From NCBI GenBank assembly GCA_032871835.1, contig CM065300.1:7645768-7709767 (forward strand): a stretch of DNA of 64,000 nucleotides, written 5' to 3'. Source of the stretch: Dipteronia dyeriana. Lineage: Eukaryota > Streptophyta > Magnoliopsida > Sapindales > Sapindaceae. Shown here piece after piece: positions 35,086 to 47,810 of this stretch (position 1 is the stretch's first letter; each line of letters begins with the position of its first letter). Both the position numbers and the translations under genes were made by a program. Below the pieces are notes generated by a model that had not been told where the DNA came from, did not search any database, and worked only from the letters and a program-made list of their open reading frames with translations.

Positions 35086-35905
35086 TTTTTAATATCTCAA
35101 AAGGTTTATAAACTTCTATTTGACAATTTTATAGTTGTTTGGTTGAGTTTTTAAGATTGTCTAATTTAAATTGAATAAATACTAATAGAGTTTGAACCTC
35201 TACTAAGTAAAAGCTCATGGAGAGGTAATTCTCCGTATATTTATCTATTTTAAACACAACTTTTTGGTTATATAATTCCTTCTCGGGAATGATTATGGGA
35301 TCAGTCTATTTCCCAAAAATAAAGGAGCTTGTTGGCTAGGTAGAAACGCAGTCTGCACATCGCATCCATATGGTGTTCTTGTAAATGCATTGATGTTGGG
35401 AAACATGCAAGAGACACTCTTTTCCGAGTCATGTCTTTTCTGCCAATCCTCTGAACTTGTAATAGTTTTGAAAACACAAAATAATCTTCTATTATTAATT
35501 TAACTAACTAAATTATTTGATTTGTAACTAATGAAACTAACTAAAATTCAAATTCGACGGATGTCAGATGAATAATCGGTAAGTTCGAGATTGTTGGTTC
35601 AATTCTATTCGTATCTTTTTTTTTAAAACAAAAAACAAATTTGGGCCCACTATCAACGGTTACAGCCTCAAATTTATAAAATTGGGCCTCACCCAATTTC
35701 CTACCAAGTTCCGGTTATAACCGACACTAACAGAAACGGGTTCGGGTTTATAATTGAAACCGATCCGATCAGCAAACAGAGGCTTATTGTTAAAACCCTA
35801 AAAAACCCTAAAACATCGCCTCCAATTATCACACTAACAGATCACGGCCTCACTTGGACTCCATTAGCGTCAGAAGCAGATTCTGTGTGAGAGAGAAAGA
35901 GAGAA
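35086..35905 (+). promoter_or_regulatory. RPS24 unit 1 upstream region and promoter
   Basis: Palindromic site II-like TGGGCCCA lies at 35642-35649 and TGGGCC at 35683-35688. Two telo boxes AAACCCTAA lie at 35793-35801 and 35803-35811, about 100 bp before the ATG. This pair of motifs is characteristic of plant ribosomal-protein genes (TCP and telo-box factors). Upstream is a truncated MITE (about 35068-35226) and a possible tRNA-like SINE tail ending in a T run near 35545-35632. Confidence 0.8.
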
Positions 35906-38303
35906 ATGGCGGAGAGCAAGGCGTTTACGATTCGTACGAGGAAGTTCATGACCAACAGGCTTCTATCAAGGAAGCAGTTTGTGAGTTCTAACACCCTAGC
36001 TTTGTTTTTTTGTTTTGTTTTTTATTTTATTTAAAATCTCCTTTGATGTTCTTAATTGCGATACCGTATGTGAGTTTTTTAATTTTGTTTTATACACAAA
36101 ATAAAATTTAAAATACGAAACTTCGATGCCAATTCTCATGGATTAGGGTTGTGTTTGTATACGAGAGATCTTCTGCTAAATATGAAAATAATGGATTGAT
36201 CTCGAGATTTAAAAAGCTTTGTTTTGATTGAAACAGGTCATTGATGTGTTGCATCCGGGTAGGGCCAATGTTTCTAAGGTATTATTAATCTTTTACGGTT
36301 TGTGTTTTTTTTTTAAGCTTTTTTTTCCTTATTGTATTGTATTTAATATGTGCTTTGTATAAAGGCTGAGTTGAAGGAAAAATTGGGAAAGATGTATGAT
36401 GTGAAAAATGAAAGTTCTATATTCGTATTCAAGTTCCGGACCCATTTTGGAGGTGGGAAATCGACTGGATTTGGACTGATTTACGACACAGTTGAGAATG
36501 CAAAGAAATATGAACCCAAGTACAGACTGATCAGGGTAAATATTACACTCTCAAACTAGTTTCGTTTTTCGGTGAAACTTTTTTCTTAATATGTGTTTCA
36601 TTGGAGCTGTTGATTATCTTACAATGTATAATATTTTAATGGAATCGGTGAATGTTACTGAATAGAAGCCTTTGCAGGCATTTTGGTGTTAATTCTTTTT
36701 AACATTGCAGATATAGAGATATTCTTATGTTGCTTATTTTCATTGGTTGGTAGTTGCAAATGCCCTGATTCTTTGTTGTGTCTGATTTGTGAGTGGATTC
36801 AACTTTTAGAGATGGGAAAATAATTTCACCAAGTCTATGTTTCAAAACTCCGCTGAGGTGGCGGGTGGGCTTCATGCTGTTTTCGGCCCTCCACCTCCTT
36901 GAGGTGCCGGCCTCAAGCTTTCTAAAGCTGACACGACCTTAGGGTGATGAGGTGGCTACCTCAAGGCTGATCCGTCTTGAGGTGATGAGACAGTCCCATT
37001 AATTTTGGGATGTGTTCAACTTTGACAAAACATCACATCCCCTCATACCCGACAAAACCTAACAGCCCCTCAGAGGTTTTTACCCTAAGTGACATGGTAA
37101 AATGTTTGCGAGGTTTTGTCAAGTGTAAGGGGCAGTTTTTAGACTTTATTTATATTATTTTTTATCAAGACATAAATGCCCTTGATGTCAAAGCCGTAAA
37201 CTCACTGTTTTGAGTCAAATGAAAATCTTTCCACCTTTGTTCAAACCGCACTTTTTCAACAAAACCATCCCAAAACTAATGCAACTGTCTCATCTCCTCA
37301 AGGTGGTGTTATCTTTAGAAAGTCTTTAGAAAGCCTTAAGGCTAGCTCTTCAAGGTGGTGGAATGCCGAGGCACATCTCAAGGCAGTTGCCTCAATCGAG
37401 TTTTGAAACATAGGTGACAGGTAAACCATGTGAAGGAACTTTTTCTGAAGGTTTGAATTTTATGTTCAGAAAATAGTGATTTTGGTTTTAATTTTAGCCT
37501 TGAATTTTTAGTGTGATAAAAGTTCATCGGTAATGTCTATTCATCTACATTAGTAGCTGTTGGCTGTTTCATACTTTTATTTATGAATTTTAGTCTGCCA
37601 ATGAAATTGATTAATTTAGATGTCTAGAAGAAGATCATCTGAATAAGCTTTTTCAATATCAATTGAATCATCTCTTGATATGAATAGTCTGTGAGTAAGA
37701 TACATGTCTGATTTCTGTTGTGTTATGCTTTTACCTTTAATAAATGGAGAGGATGGCAAATTGGAATTGCGTTGACCAATTGCCGGATCTGGATCTGGGT
37801 TTATGTGAGAAACCATAAGCTCTTCTCCAGATGCCTTTGTAGTTGAAGGATGATTCGGCAAGTGTTTATAATTCCTGTGATGAGAAACATGATTCTGAAA
37901 CTAAATCCCCCGAGTTCTTGCCTCTCCAGAAGAGCATTTGAAATATATTGTTATTTTCCAAGATTATTCACACATTTATAATTTGTCTATCAGTTTTATG
38001 TAGTCACTGTGATGATAGAATGCTCATATTGCTGTAATTTGGTTGGGTGCGTGAGCCTTATTCAGTATATTTCATTTATTCTCTCTCTTTCTCTCCTTCT
38101 CTCTATTCTGGAGTGTTTGCCTGCTTACTCAGGCCTCTGTTGTGCATATCTGAGCAGTTGTCCAATCCATTGCATGTACTGAAATAATTTCGCTTCTTTT
38201 GATGGTGTAGAATGGACTGGATACAAAGGTGGAAAAGTCAAGGAAACAATTAAAGGAAAGGAAGAACAGGTCCAAGAAAATCCGAGGTGTAAAGAAGGTA
38301 ATA

Positions 38304-38347
<44 letters not shown>

Positions 38348-38462
38348 CAATTCAATTCTCACTACTGTTAGATTCCCATCACCACCTTTTTACCGTTGAT
38401 ATATCTGTCCCTGTGTGCAGACCAAGGCTGGAGATGCTGCCAAGGGTGGCAAGAAGAAGTGA
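35906..38462 (+). CDS. RPS24: 40S ribosomal protein S24 (eS24), unit 1 paralogue
   Basis: Five exons (35906-35980, 36237-36278, 36365-36535, 38211-38297 and 38421-38462) join in frame at GT-AG sites to give 138 residues. The protein begins [20 protein letters not shown] and has the eS24 core [15 protein letters not shown] and [20 protein letters not shown]. It ends in a Lys-rich tail GGKKK. eS24 is a small-subunit protein needed for 40S assembly. By eye all differences from the unit 2 paralogue within exons are silent, so both genes appear to be under selection. Intron 3 (about 1.7 kb) holds a MITE, and intron 4 starts with a (CT)19 run at 38307-38344. Confidence 0.97.
36835..37414. mobile_element. 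MITE in RPS24 intron 3, unit 1
   Basis: Inverted ends CTATGTTTCAAAACTC frame GAGG/CCTC-rich sequence. A second inverted pair, TTTTGGGATG at about 37001 and CATCCCAAAA at about 37268, suggests another small element nested inside. The same composite is in unit 2 at about 59356-59953, so insertion preceded the segmental duplication. Confidence 0.7.
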
Positions 38463-38735
38463 GAGAGAGATATATTCAGGATGGATTTTGCTGCTAGCTT
38501 CTTGCTTTCTTTCCAACAGTTTCACAGTGTCTCCCAAGCAATTTTCTTCTCTTTGGTCACCTGACTAAAACTTTTCTCATTGAGGTTTATTTATCAGTAA
38601 ATTTCCAACTATTTCTTGCAATTAGTTAAAGTTTCTTGCAGGAAAATATAGAACAATTTAGATATTTCTCATCATCTAAAGTATGTTTTACTTATTTATG
38701 GCAACAAATTCCATCGAGGAGAGTATGTATTATTA
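38463..38735. other. RPS24 unit 1 3' flank
   Basis: Matches 60987-61390 with deletions; for example, an 80-bp stretch around 61080-61150 is missing here. It ends at the 9-bp target of the next element. Confidence 0.75.
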
Positions 38736-38736
38736 A

Positions 38737-41700
38737 GAGATATTTGTCAAAACTAGCCGTTTTGTGAAATCAAAATTCAATTTTAATTTTATTTTGAAAA
38801 TAAAACTATAATTAACCAAATCTCTCAAAAAATATTGAAAAATAACCGATTAATGGCCAAAATACCTTTAGGTTTATTTTTTAAATCTCTCTGTTATCCA
38901 TTTCGTTTTTCATTCTCTATTTCATTTTGCTATTTTGTTTTTGGTTTATCATGATGTCATTTGAATCAAAATCAATACTAAACTGTTAAGAAATTGTTGA
39001 ATGAACTGTCCAACTATGAAATCTTAGAGATCCAATTAAAAACATTAAAATTTAAAGGTTATTTAGAAGTTTAAATTCTGTTGAACTCATACCTTATATC
39101 ATATTATGAGTTTTTAATCTTTAAAATGATTTAATATTGTTCATATTAGTGCATAGTTCATTGGTATTGATAGTGTATTACATTATTTGTGATTATGAAC
39201 ATCAATTTTAAAATGAGGTAAAAGTTTTTGAATTTGTTTGTTTTTTGATGAACATTACATGTTGTACATGTCGTGTAAATCTTTTTTTGGTTCATCATAT
39301 AATATATTTATACCATGTAATTTTTCAATTTATCATGTAATATTTTTTTTTATCATATAATATTTTTAGTTAATCATGTAAATATATGCCATATAATATG
39401 ACATTATATCGTGAAAATTTGAAAATATTGCATGATAAACTATCAAAATGTTGCATGATGAAATAAACAAATTGAACAATGACTTACCTAGAAATGGCAT
39501 GTTGAACAATGACTTACCTAGAAAATGGCATGTTATATAGGGGTCAAAATTTTAATATTTTTTATCCCATATATTACATGACGAATTGTAAAAAAAAAAT
39601 TGCATAATGAACTTTCCAAATAAAAATTGTACCATTATCTCAAGATACTAGTACATTGGTTACCTAAAAAATTTGAGTCGGTAAGAAACAAAAATGTCGT
39701 ATGTGGAAGAATCGGATATTATCAAAAAACTTGTCTAGATAAGTGAATCCAAGGATAAATAAATCTGTGTGTTACTTGTTTTGTTGATAAGTATTGTTGT
39801 GACATTATTTAAGTAAGTTAACTTATTTTGTATTGTTGACCTTCTTTAATTTAATGAACTTCATTGTGTTTTGGTCATGTGACTTAAATGTATAAATTGT
39901 GATAACTTGTGTTTGTAAACTATAATACATTATGGACCGTCAAAACACGACAAGTTTAATAATAACTTATCTAGAAATAGCATGATGAACTATCTAGATA
40001 TTAAATGATGAATAATAATTTACCTAGAAATGATATGATAGATTACTCATATATGATATGATAAACAATAATCTACTCAGAAATGGTATAATGGACTACC
40101 TATATATGTCATGATGAACAATAATACATTAACAAATAATATCATCATGTATTGTAAAACCAAATGGAATTATTGAAATAAAAGAAAACTAATATATGAT
40201 AAATTACAAAACCATCTTTGAAGTTTCCTCGGGATGATAATTCCCTGTTTGTTTTGACTTTTCACCAACTTGCACAACAATCAACTAAGTACGGTCTATA
40301 AATACCGGATATTTGTATTATGCATTAACATAATAAAACCTCAAATATCCTAAGATCAAACTAGTCAGACATATTTGTAAAATAATTATTCAAATTGATA
40401 TTGCATTACCCGTTTTACATTGAAAATGATACTACTTAACCTGTTTTACATTAAAAATGACTTAATTGTCCAGAAACTTTCAAAATGATATAATCGTTAC
40501 ATTTTACATTATATTTATGTTTAAAACAAAATACACATTGCGTGAGCCATCATATGGCAATTTCAAAAGGAAAATCATGTCGGAACGCTATTGTATAATA
40601 TCTCTCGCGCAACTAGTTTTCTGAATTAAGGTGTCTTCTCTTTGGTTGATGTTAGTGTTTTCCTTGTTACAAAATTTTCACAATACTTAAGAACAAAGAC
40701 TCCACACCTATAACTATATGTAAAAAAAAAAACATGTTATTAAATGTAAAAATCTAATACATAATAAAAGATGTTACAAATGTAAGTTTCATATCCATCA
40801 TTTTACTGTGTAATCTCTTTTCTATGAATCGATTGACTCTCGTCTTATCATAGTAACCTGTTGTATACAATATTGTTGGTAGGTATCGTAAAGGGGTAAG
40901 CTTCGTGCATCGAGTGTACTCAATGTCTGGATTATTTCCTTGATCAGAATCATAAATATCTATGGTTTGTTCTTTCAATCAAAGCTTACACAATATCCAA
41001 AGGTACCTTTTAATATTGTATGGCATCAGAACCTATACGACACATGTATTTTAACAAAGAGAAAAAATATAGATAACATAATCATAAACATAATTAAATT
41101 GACGCACTTCACTTACATAATTGAAATCTCACCACAGATAAGGACAATCAATGCTCTCACCACGAACATATTGTAACCAACATTCATGACAGTTAAAGGT
41201 GTATGGGCCAAATATTTTCTGCAGTGGTCTTCTCAAGATTGGTTGTATCTTTTTTCACTCAATGGTCAGCAATGTTTATAAAATGTATTGAATGTAGTGT
41301 CAAGGGCGAACATACAAGAGGGTTGACCCGAGGGGCTGTAGCCGGATCAGTTTTTTGAGTAATTTTTTTTTATCTAACACAATTAGCAGACCAATCAAAC
41401 CTTGCATCGCATCCATCACATCGCCCATCCTTTAGTCCTCTCTCCTCTTTGCTTTAATTTCCGATCCCACACATTTCTTTTTTACATAACCCACACATCT
41501 ATCATCTTCTTTCTCTTAAATATTAAGTAAAGATTAAATTCTCAAATTATAAAATAACATTAAACTATCTTAGATCACAGTTGAAGGGAAAAAAAGCATC
41601 ATTTGTTCTTGCCCTTATAGGATTTTTAGCTTGTTATTTCTAATTTTGACTTCATATTTTTTTACTTATAATGAAATACTATTGATGAGATGAAGTTGGT

Positions 41701-43353
41701 ATGGGGGCAAACCCTTCACACCTCTACCACATGGTTGTGGGTTCCGGTCATTCACCTTTAAAACCCCAAAATTTATATAATACTTAAAAAATAAAACTGA
41801 TTAAGAATACATGAGTGGTTGAAATGTTGAAGTCTAATTTATAACTCTTAGGTTAAGAGCACATGAGTGGTTGAGATGTTAAAGTCTAATTTTTAAGTCA
41901 CAAATTTAAGTTGGTTCAGCTTGATCATATACATATATAATTTTATCGAAAGTTTATGTAATTTGTTTAGTATATACATCTTGAGGGATAATGCACATTT
42001 TGTTTCCCTATATAAATGTATCTTCGTTTTTGACTTAAGAAATTGTAGTTTTGTTTTAGCCCAACCTAGAAAAAAATCCTGAGTACGCCACTGTGTAGTG
42101 TATAAGTCGATTTACGAAAAAAAAAATCACATACATTAGCGAAAATTTTCACTTACATATAAAGGAGAAGATATCAGCACCATATTTTCCTAAGATGCTG
42201 GGTTTGCAACTTGCCTTTTCTGTAACACATTTATGTACGCATCAATTTACTGTAGCATGAATTATGAATGTTAAATGTCATCTAAATTATATGATACAAA
42301 CTTATAAGTATTTAATTCCACAAAGTAATAAATTCGAAATATACATATATGTACTTCACTAGACATTCAACTCTAGCAGTCCTCTATTTGTTTGAAAAAT
42401 TTGTATCTTTCACTTTCAAGATTCCCCACGTTGTGGCTATAAAAATACACAAAGTATTAACTGTACAATATAGAATTATCAAATTAAACAATAAAATACC
42501 CAATTGAAAAAAAGAACCAGTTATATAAGCATACATTTAAAATCTCGAACAAAAGTAAAAACAAAATTGGTTTTTTACACAATTGTAGGTTTAAGAATTT
42601 CCACACAATTACAGCGCATGACAACAAAACAAAACAATTAATTGCTCCAAACAAGAATATAGAACTCATCATCAACACATACTAAAACATTATGATCCTA
42701 AATAAAGTATCCATACCAATTCAAACAAGAGCTGAAAACTCAGCATCAGCCAAAGCCCTAAATAAGAAAGCTTGTTCGTGAGAAAAACGGTTCAGATTGC
42801 TATATTTATTTACAAATTCCACTAAATTATTCATACACACTGCAAACAAAAGAGATAAATAGACATATTAAGCTACAAGGAAGTTTCAAAAGCTTAACAA
42901 ATTCTAACCTATGATAAAATTAGATCAAGCAGTGAAGACAATAGGTAAAGACCAAGGTTTTTGGGTTTTATATATGCTTCTTGATTTGAAGATTTGACAA
43001 TAGAGATTGCTTATTTAATTCTAAAAACGATTTTGAATAGCTAGGGTTTGACTTTTCTAACACATCGCTGTCAAGATGTATCGCAAAAGATGGTGGTTCT
43101 TACTGGTGGGTACTCTCACTGCACCTCCTTCTCTTTAACGATGACAACTTCTTTCACATCGCCTCTTTCTTTCGTTTTCCAGAAGAAGAAAAATTGAAAT
43201 TGTAAAATCATGAAAATAGATGTTAGGTTAACAATTAATTAAGGGCAACTTTGTCTTTTTACAAACATGGTTGGTTAAAAACGAATTTTTACCACGACTT
43301 GATTAGAAAGGAATTTCATGAATTCCATTTGGTTAAAAAAAAATCCTCTCTAT
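38737..43353. mobile_element. Non-autonomous Mutator-like element, about 4.6 kb
   Basis: The 9-mer TATTATTAA flanks the insertion at about 38728-38736 and 43354-43362, and unit 2 has a single copy in the empty site near 61380. Nine-base duplications are the MULE signature. The ends are only weakly inverted, starting GAGATATTTGTC on one side and GAGAGGATTTTT on the other. Each end has a similar subterminal motif, AAAATACCTTTAG and AAAGTTGCCCTTAAT. The inside is AT-rich and non-coding, with diverged repeats of an ACTTACCTAGAAATGGCATG-like unit at about 39430-40110. Confidence 0.65.
41301..42093. mobile_element. hAT-like element nested in the Mutator-like element
   Basis: A perfect 8-bp duplication TGTAGTGT flanks it (41293-41300 and 42094-42101). 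Ends are CAAGGGCGAAC and, reversed, CAGTGGCGTAC. The 793-bp interior has no coding capacity. Confidence 0.85.
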
Positions 43354-44195
43354 TATTAATATGAAATTTCCATAATTTCAAGTCTAATATTTCGTTTACA
43401 AATCTTGTTCACACTTTTCAAATATATTACCCTTTTAAAAATTAATAAAAATATTTTAAGTTAAAGAAAATTGTGATTTTTTTTTATATTTCCTGATATT
43501 TTTAATTTCATTAATTCCTGTTACAAATTATGATTGAAATTGGAGATTATTATTATAATTTATTGAAAATATTGTGAGGTAATAAATGCAAAAAAATAAA
43601 ATAATAATAATAACAACAAAAAGAAATGTGGTAAAAACTGGAAAAACAACCTTGTTTATGCCAAAACAGCTATCAAACCAGCAGTGAACTGATCTCATTC
43701 ACATGAAACAAGCCCAGGATTTCTTCACCTAAAATCTACTTACTCTCAGATACCTTTGTCTGACTCTCGTGATCCGCCACTCCTCTCACGCGCTCATCCC
43801 CGCGACTGTACGTCACTTTCCCTTTGCTTCGATCGGTATTCGCCAATACGGAAACCCAAAGTAGTACTGTCAAACCGTAGAAACAGCCAGCGAACTTACT
43901 CCTACTCCTTCTGATCACGCCACGTCAGCTAATGTCTGGGTACCTCATGGTGTGGCGCCATCACAGTAGCATATCTCTGGTCTCGTGAGGCCAGATATGG
44001 AGGGAAATTATTAATAAGAAGGAATAAAAGAAAAAAAAAATTGAAAGGAAAAAAATAATAAAAAAAATTAGAAAAAAATTAAACAAAAGAAAACATAATA
44101 GTAACTGAGAGCACACGATGGAATATGTGACATCAGAAATCGGTGACACTCGCTGTCGAATTGCCTTCAAAACAAATCGTCAATCTCTCCGGCGT
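43354..44195. other. Duplicated upstream region of the IDM1-like gene
   Basis: Collinear with about 61388-62297, ending at CTCTCCGGCGT in the leader of the IDM1-like gene. Relative to unit 2 it lacks 87 bp (62137-62223), with the join at about 44121/44122. The missing part includes TTTATAAAGAGCC and a CT-rich stretch. No coding sequence follows, because the duplication join lies at 44195. Confidence 0.85.
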
Positions 44196-46597
44196 TCCTG
44201 GGTCTAATTTTTGGCTATGGTGGGAATTTAATTTTGATTAGTAAATACTAATAGTGTTTGAAAACAAAATAAAAAACAAAAAGGTTCAAAAGCCTGATCT
44301 GAAACTGATTACTTGAATTTTTCATTATATTTTATTGTTTACTTCATTGAAAAGATTGTAGGACTCCTTTTATTGTGCCTTCAAGGTGACCAAGTTAGTG
44401 ATTGCAAATCCAAGTAACCAAACAGATTTTTTTTTGTACATAAATTTTCTCCCTATGGGTTGGAAATCGAGTCTGAGAATGTTGAGTATTGAATTTATTT
44501 TTTTGTCACTGGCTTATTTCTGAAAAGTCACGAGTCTGGTCAAAGTCAATGTTAATTTTTTTTTTTACAAGTCAATGTTAATTATATAGGACAGCAGTAA
44601 ATGTAATCTAGAAATATGAATTAAATGAGTCCTAGGAACCATAAGTGGATTAAAGATTGTGGTTAAACTGTTAAAGTCTAGCACTAAGTTTTATTTGTTG
44701 TTTAAAGTATTGGAAGATTTGGGTTTTGAGGGGTTGAACCTGTGGCATCTTCCAGTCCCTTTACCACTACATTTTCCATGAGAGGAGGTCATTTGCCACT
44801 CATTTTGCTTACTGTTCCAAATTTTGTTTTGTAGAGTTTTCGTGTTGCTTCTTCAATACTGATCATAATATATTTGTGAGAGGTTTTGTATTGTTTGTTT
44901 GCTGGAAATATGTTTGTATTTGAACTTGGTTCGCATCAAATTGGTAGCATAACAAGTTGTTTTCGTTGTTGTTACTTTTTGGGGATTAAATATTGGTAAT
45001 AAATGGCTGAATGAAGTGGACAAAGAAATCATGGTCAAAAGGGCTATAAATTACGCAACTCTACAAATGCTTCAGGAACAACAAGGCAGATTCAACTCTA
45101 ATGAATTTGCATTTAATTTAAAAGTAAAAAGCAGTTACACCAACCCAAATCGACCAACCCAATCGATAAAGTTTGGGTTGGTTCGATAAATATAAAAAAA
45201 TGGATGATTTGGTAAAGATGGTTCGGTTTGACGTCGAGTAAAATAAGTCATCAATCCATATATTTTAGAAATAAAACTAAAATTTAAAATTCACTTACGT
45301 TTTCTATTCAGTTCATGTTCTATAATTTTTACCGATTACTTTAAGTTTTTATAGTTTATTTATTTATTTTTATTCAATTTGTTCGGATTGATTGATGTAT
45401 TAGAGTTTCAAATACATATATGATATCAAACGTGTATTTAATCTAGGCATATATATATATATGGTGAATTCATAAGTAGTCAAAAAATTTATCGATTTAT
45501 TATTTTTAGTCACCAATTTATATTTTATTGTTTTTATCACTTTTTGACCACTTTTGGACGAAAATGCCCTTAAATTTGAAATTTGGAAAAAATGCAAACA
45601 TTCAGTCATTTTGTTTTGTTAGGGTTACGAAAGAAAGGGAGAGAAAGGAGGAGAAAACGAGAAAAAAAAACATTCAGTTCGTCGCACATCTCGTTGTTGC
45701 CGTCGCTTTCACCGAATTTGTCGCTCTAGGTCGTCGACATCGTCTTCAGCTATCGTCCTTCGATGTTGCTGCCCTCGTTCGTCGAACCCGCTGTTCTTGG
45801 TCGTCGATGATGTCACGGTTGCTGTCGCCCTCGCTCATCGATTGTGTGTGCCTTCTTTCTAGATCTTTCTCACTTTCAACTCTCTCTCTCCCTCGCCAGA
45901 CTTCTTCAAATCGATTTAGGGTTTCTTTTTTATATGACCAGATTTCATCCCTCGGATTAGGTAATTCTAATCACTCTCGATTGTGTATCAGTTTTCGTTT
46001 CTTTCCCTCACTAGACTTCTTCAATACGATTTAAGGCTTTTTTATTGTAATTTTTGGTATGAAAAATTGGGGGTTTTTGTTTTTAATTATTTGCTCGTAT
46101 GGATCCTAAATTTATTTATTTTTTAGAGAATTTTGAGGTTGATAAATTTGGTGATATAAAGATGATGTGCTACGATGTTGTGTTGGATTTGATTCGATTT
46201 CTATTTGGACATATTTGAATTGCTCTAACTGTTGTTGTTGTTCTTCTTGTTCTTGTTCTTATGTTGCGAATTTGATTTGGTGACAACTAATTGTGAAATA
46301 TGTTTTTTTTATTGTAACATGTAACTATAAATTAATTATCTGGGAGGAATTTTGATCTCGTTTTCATTGTTTTCTTGGTCAGTGGTTCTGTGTTCCTGTC
46401 TAGTTTTTTTGCATTTGGATTTCTGGTGTGGCTGGGGTTTTAGATATTTGTTTTGTTGTTTAGTTTATTTTTTTCTTGTAATAGGTTGTTATGCTCTGTT
46501 TTGGTGTTGACTTCATCTGCCCAACCTTTCAGTGTTGTGGCTGGTGTTCTATGTTCTTTCTCTATGCATGTTATGGCTTTTTCAATAAACAATTCAA

Positions 46598-46598
<1 letters not shown>

Positions 46599-46636
<38 letters not shown>
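46599..46636. repeat. (TG)n microsatellite
   Basis: About 17 TG units within the Mutator-like element. Confidence 0.9.
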
Positions 46637-46638
<2 letters not shown>

Positions 46639-46734
46639 TTAAGTTAAACTGTGAAAGGGTTTTTTTACAATGGAAATCATGTCATTTTTATCTCAGCCTT
46701 AATAAGCTTCAAAATAGTTTTTTTTTTACAGGAT

Positions 46735-46925
46735 TATATGGTTTGTCTTAGTTGAGAATGAAGAGATTGTTTTGAGATTCTTGGTTGCTACTTGGCTGTT
46801 TTGGCATAACAAGAATCGTATCTTGTATGATGGAGTGGTCAAAGAGCTAGGAGATTGATGGAGTATGGCTGGTGAACTCATTTCAGATTTAAAAAATGGT
46901 GGAAAGGTGGTTGGTTTACACTGAG
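46735..46925 (+). pseudogene. Possible LINE RNase H/zinc-binding fragment
   Basis: The + strand encodes, with one stop, LRFLVATWLFWHNKNRILYD followed by a WSMAGELISDL-like stretch. This resembles the Trp-rich segment after the RT in plant LINE-derived sequences. It is too short to be certain. Confidence 0.35.
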
Positions 46926-47034
46926 GACAAGTCTCAAATGAGACCAACTTCTATTGTGCAGAGTCACAGGCTTGCAATAAACAATAAAACGATTTTAGTT
47001 CAGTTATTGCAATAACTTCATTTTTAATTAGGAT

Positions 47035-47810
47035 GTAACTTTAGTATCAACTGGCATGTAACATTACTGGAATTATGTATGAAAACACTCTTCATAATTA
47101 GTTGATTAAATATGCTGGCATGTAACTTTATTTTTAACTATCATGTAACTTCAATATCAACTGACTTGTAACTTCTAGCATGTAACATTACTGGAATTGT
47201 GTATGAGAACAGTTTTCATAATGAGTCGATTAAATATGTTGGCATGTAACTTCATTTTTAACTAGCATGTAACTTCAATATCAACTGACATGTAAATTCT
47301 GACATGTAACATTACTGGAATTGTGTATGAAAACACTCTTCATAATGAGTTGATTAAATATGCTGACATGTAACTTCTTTTTTAACTAGCATGTAACTTC
47401 AATATCAACTGGCATGTAACTTCTAGCATGTAACATTACTGGAATTGTGTATGAAAACACTCTTCATAATGAGTTGATTAAATATGCTGACATGTAACTT
47501 CATTTTTAACTAGCATGTAACTTCAATATCAACTGGCATGTAACATTACTGGATTTGTGTATGAAAACACTCTTCATAATGAGCTGATTAAATATGTTGG
47601 CATGTAACTTCATTTTTAACTAACATGTAACATTAGTATCAACTGACATGTAACTTCTAACATGTAATATTACTGGAATTGTGTATAAAAACACTATTCA
47701 TAATGAGTTAATTAAATATGATGGCATGTAACTTCATTATAAACTGGCATGTAACTTCAGTATCAACTGACGTGTAACTTCTAGCATGTAACATTACTGG
47801 AATTCAATTC
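47035..47810. repeat. ACATGTAAC-type tandem array, about 124-bp unit
   Basis: Seven units, each marked by ATTACTGGAATT near 47062, 47187, 47311, 47434, 47544, 47669 and 47792. Each unit holds several GCATGTAAC or ACATGTAAC nonamers. A second cluster of the same nonamers is at 49826-50225. Confidence 0.9.

Larger units (their letters stand above)
11169..44195. repeat. Tandem segmental duplication, unit 1
   Basis: Sequence starting with CTGGGTCTAATTTTTGG at 11169 recurs from 44198. Collinear blocks in the two units include 11169-12300 with 44198-45450, 12300-12657 with 50960-51305, 17776-18433 with 51306-51958, 31569-31760 with 51952-52660, 35011-38735 with 57375-61390, and 43354-44195 with 61388-62297. 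The differences between blocks are later insertions. Unit 1 is about 33 kb now; without insertions specific to it, it would be under 10 kb. Confidence 0.85.

Noticed and set aside
35791..35811. Interstitial telomere-like AAACCCTAA repeats
   Set aside because: Only two units placed just before the RPS24 start. They are promoter telo boxes rather than telomeric DNA.
45528..46034. 168-codon ORF near the left end of the Mutator-like element
   Set aside because: Low-complexity Arg/Ser/Phe-rich translation with no known domain. More likely leader-like DNA of the element than a gene.
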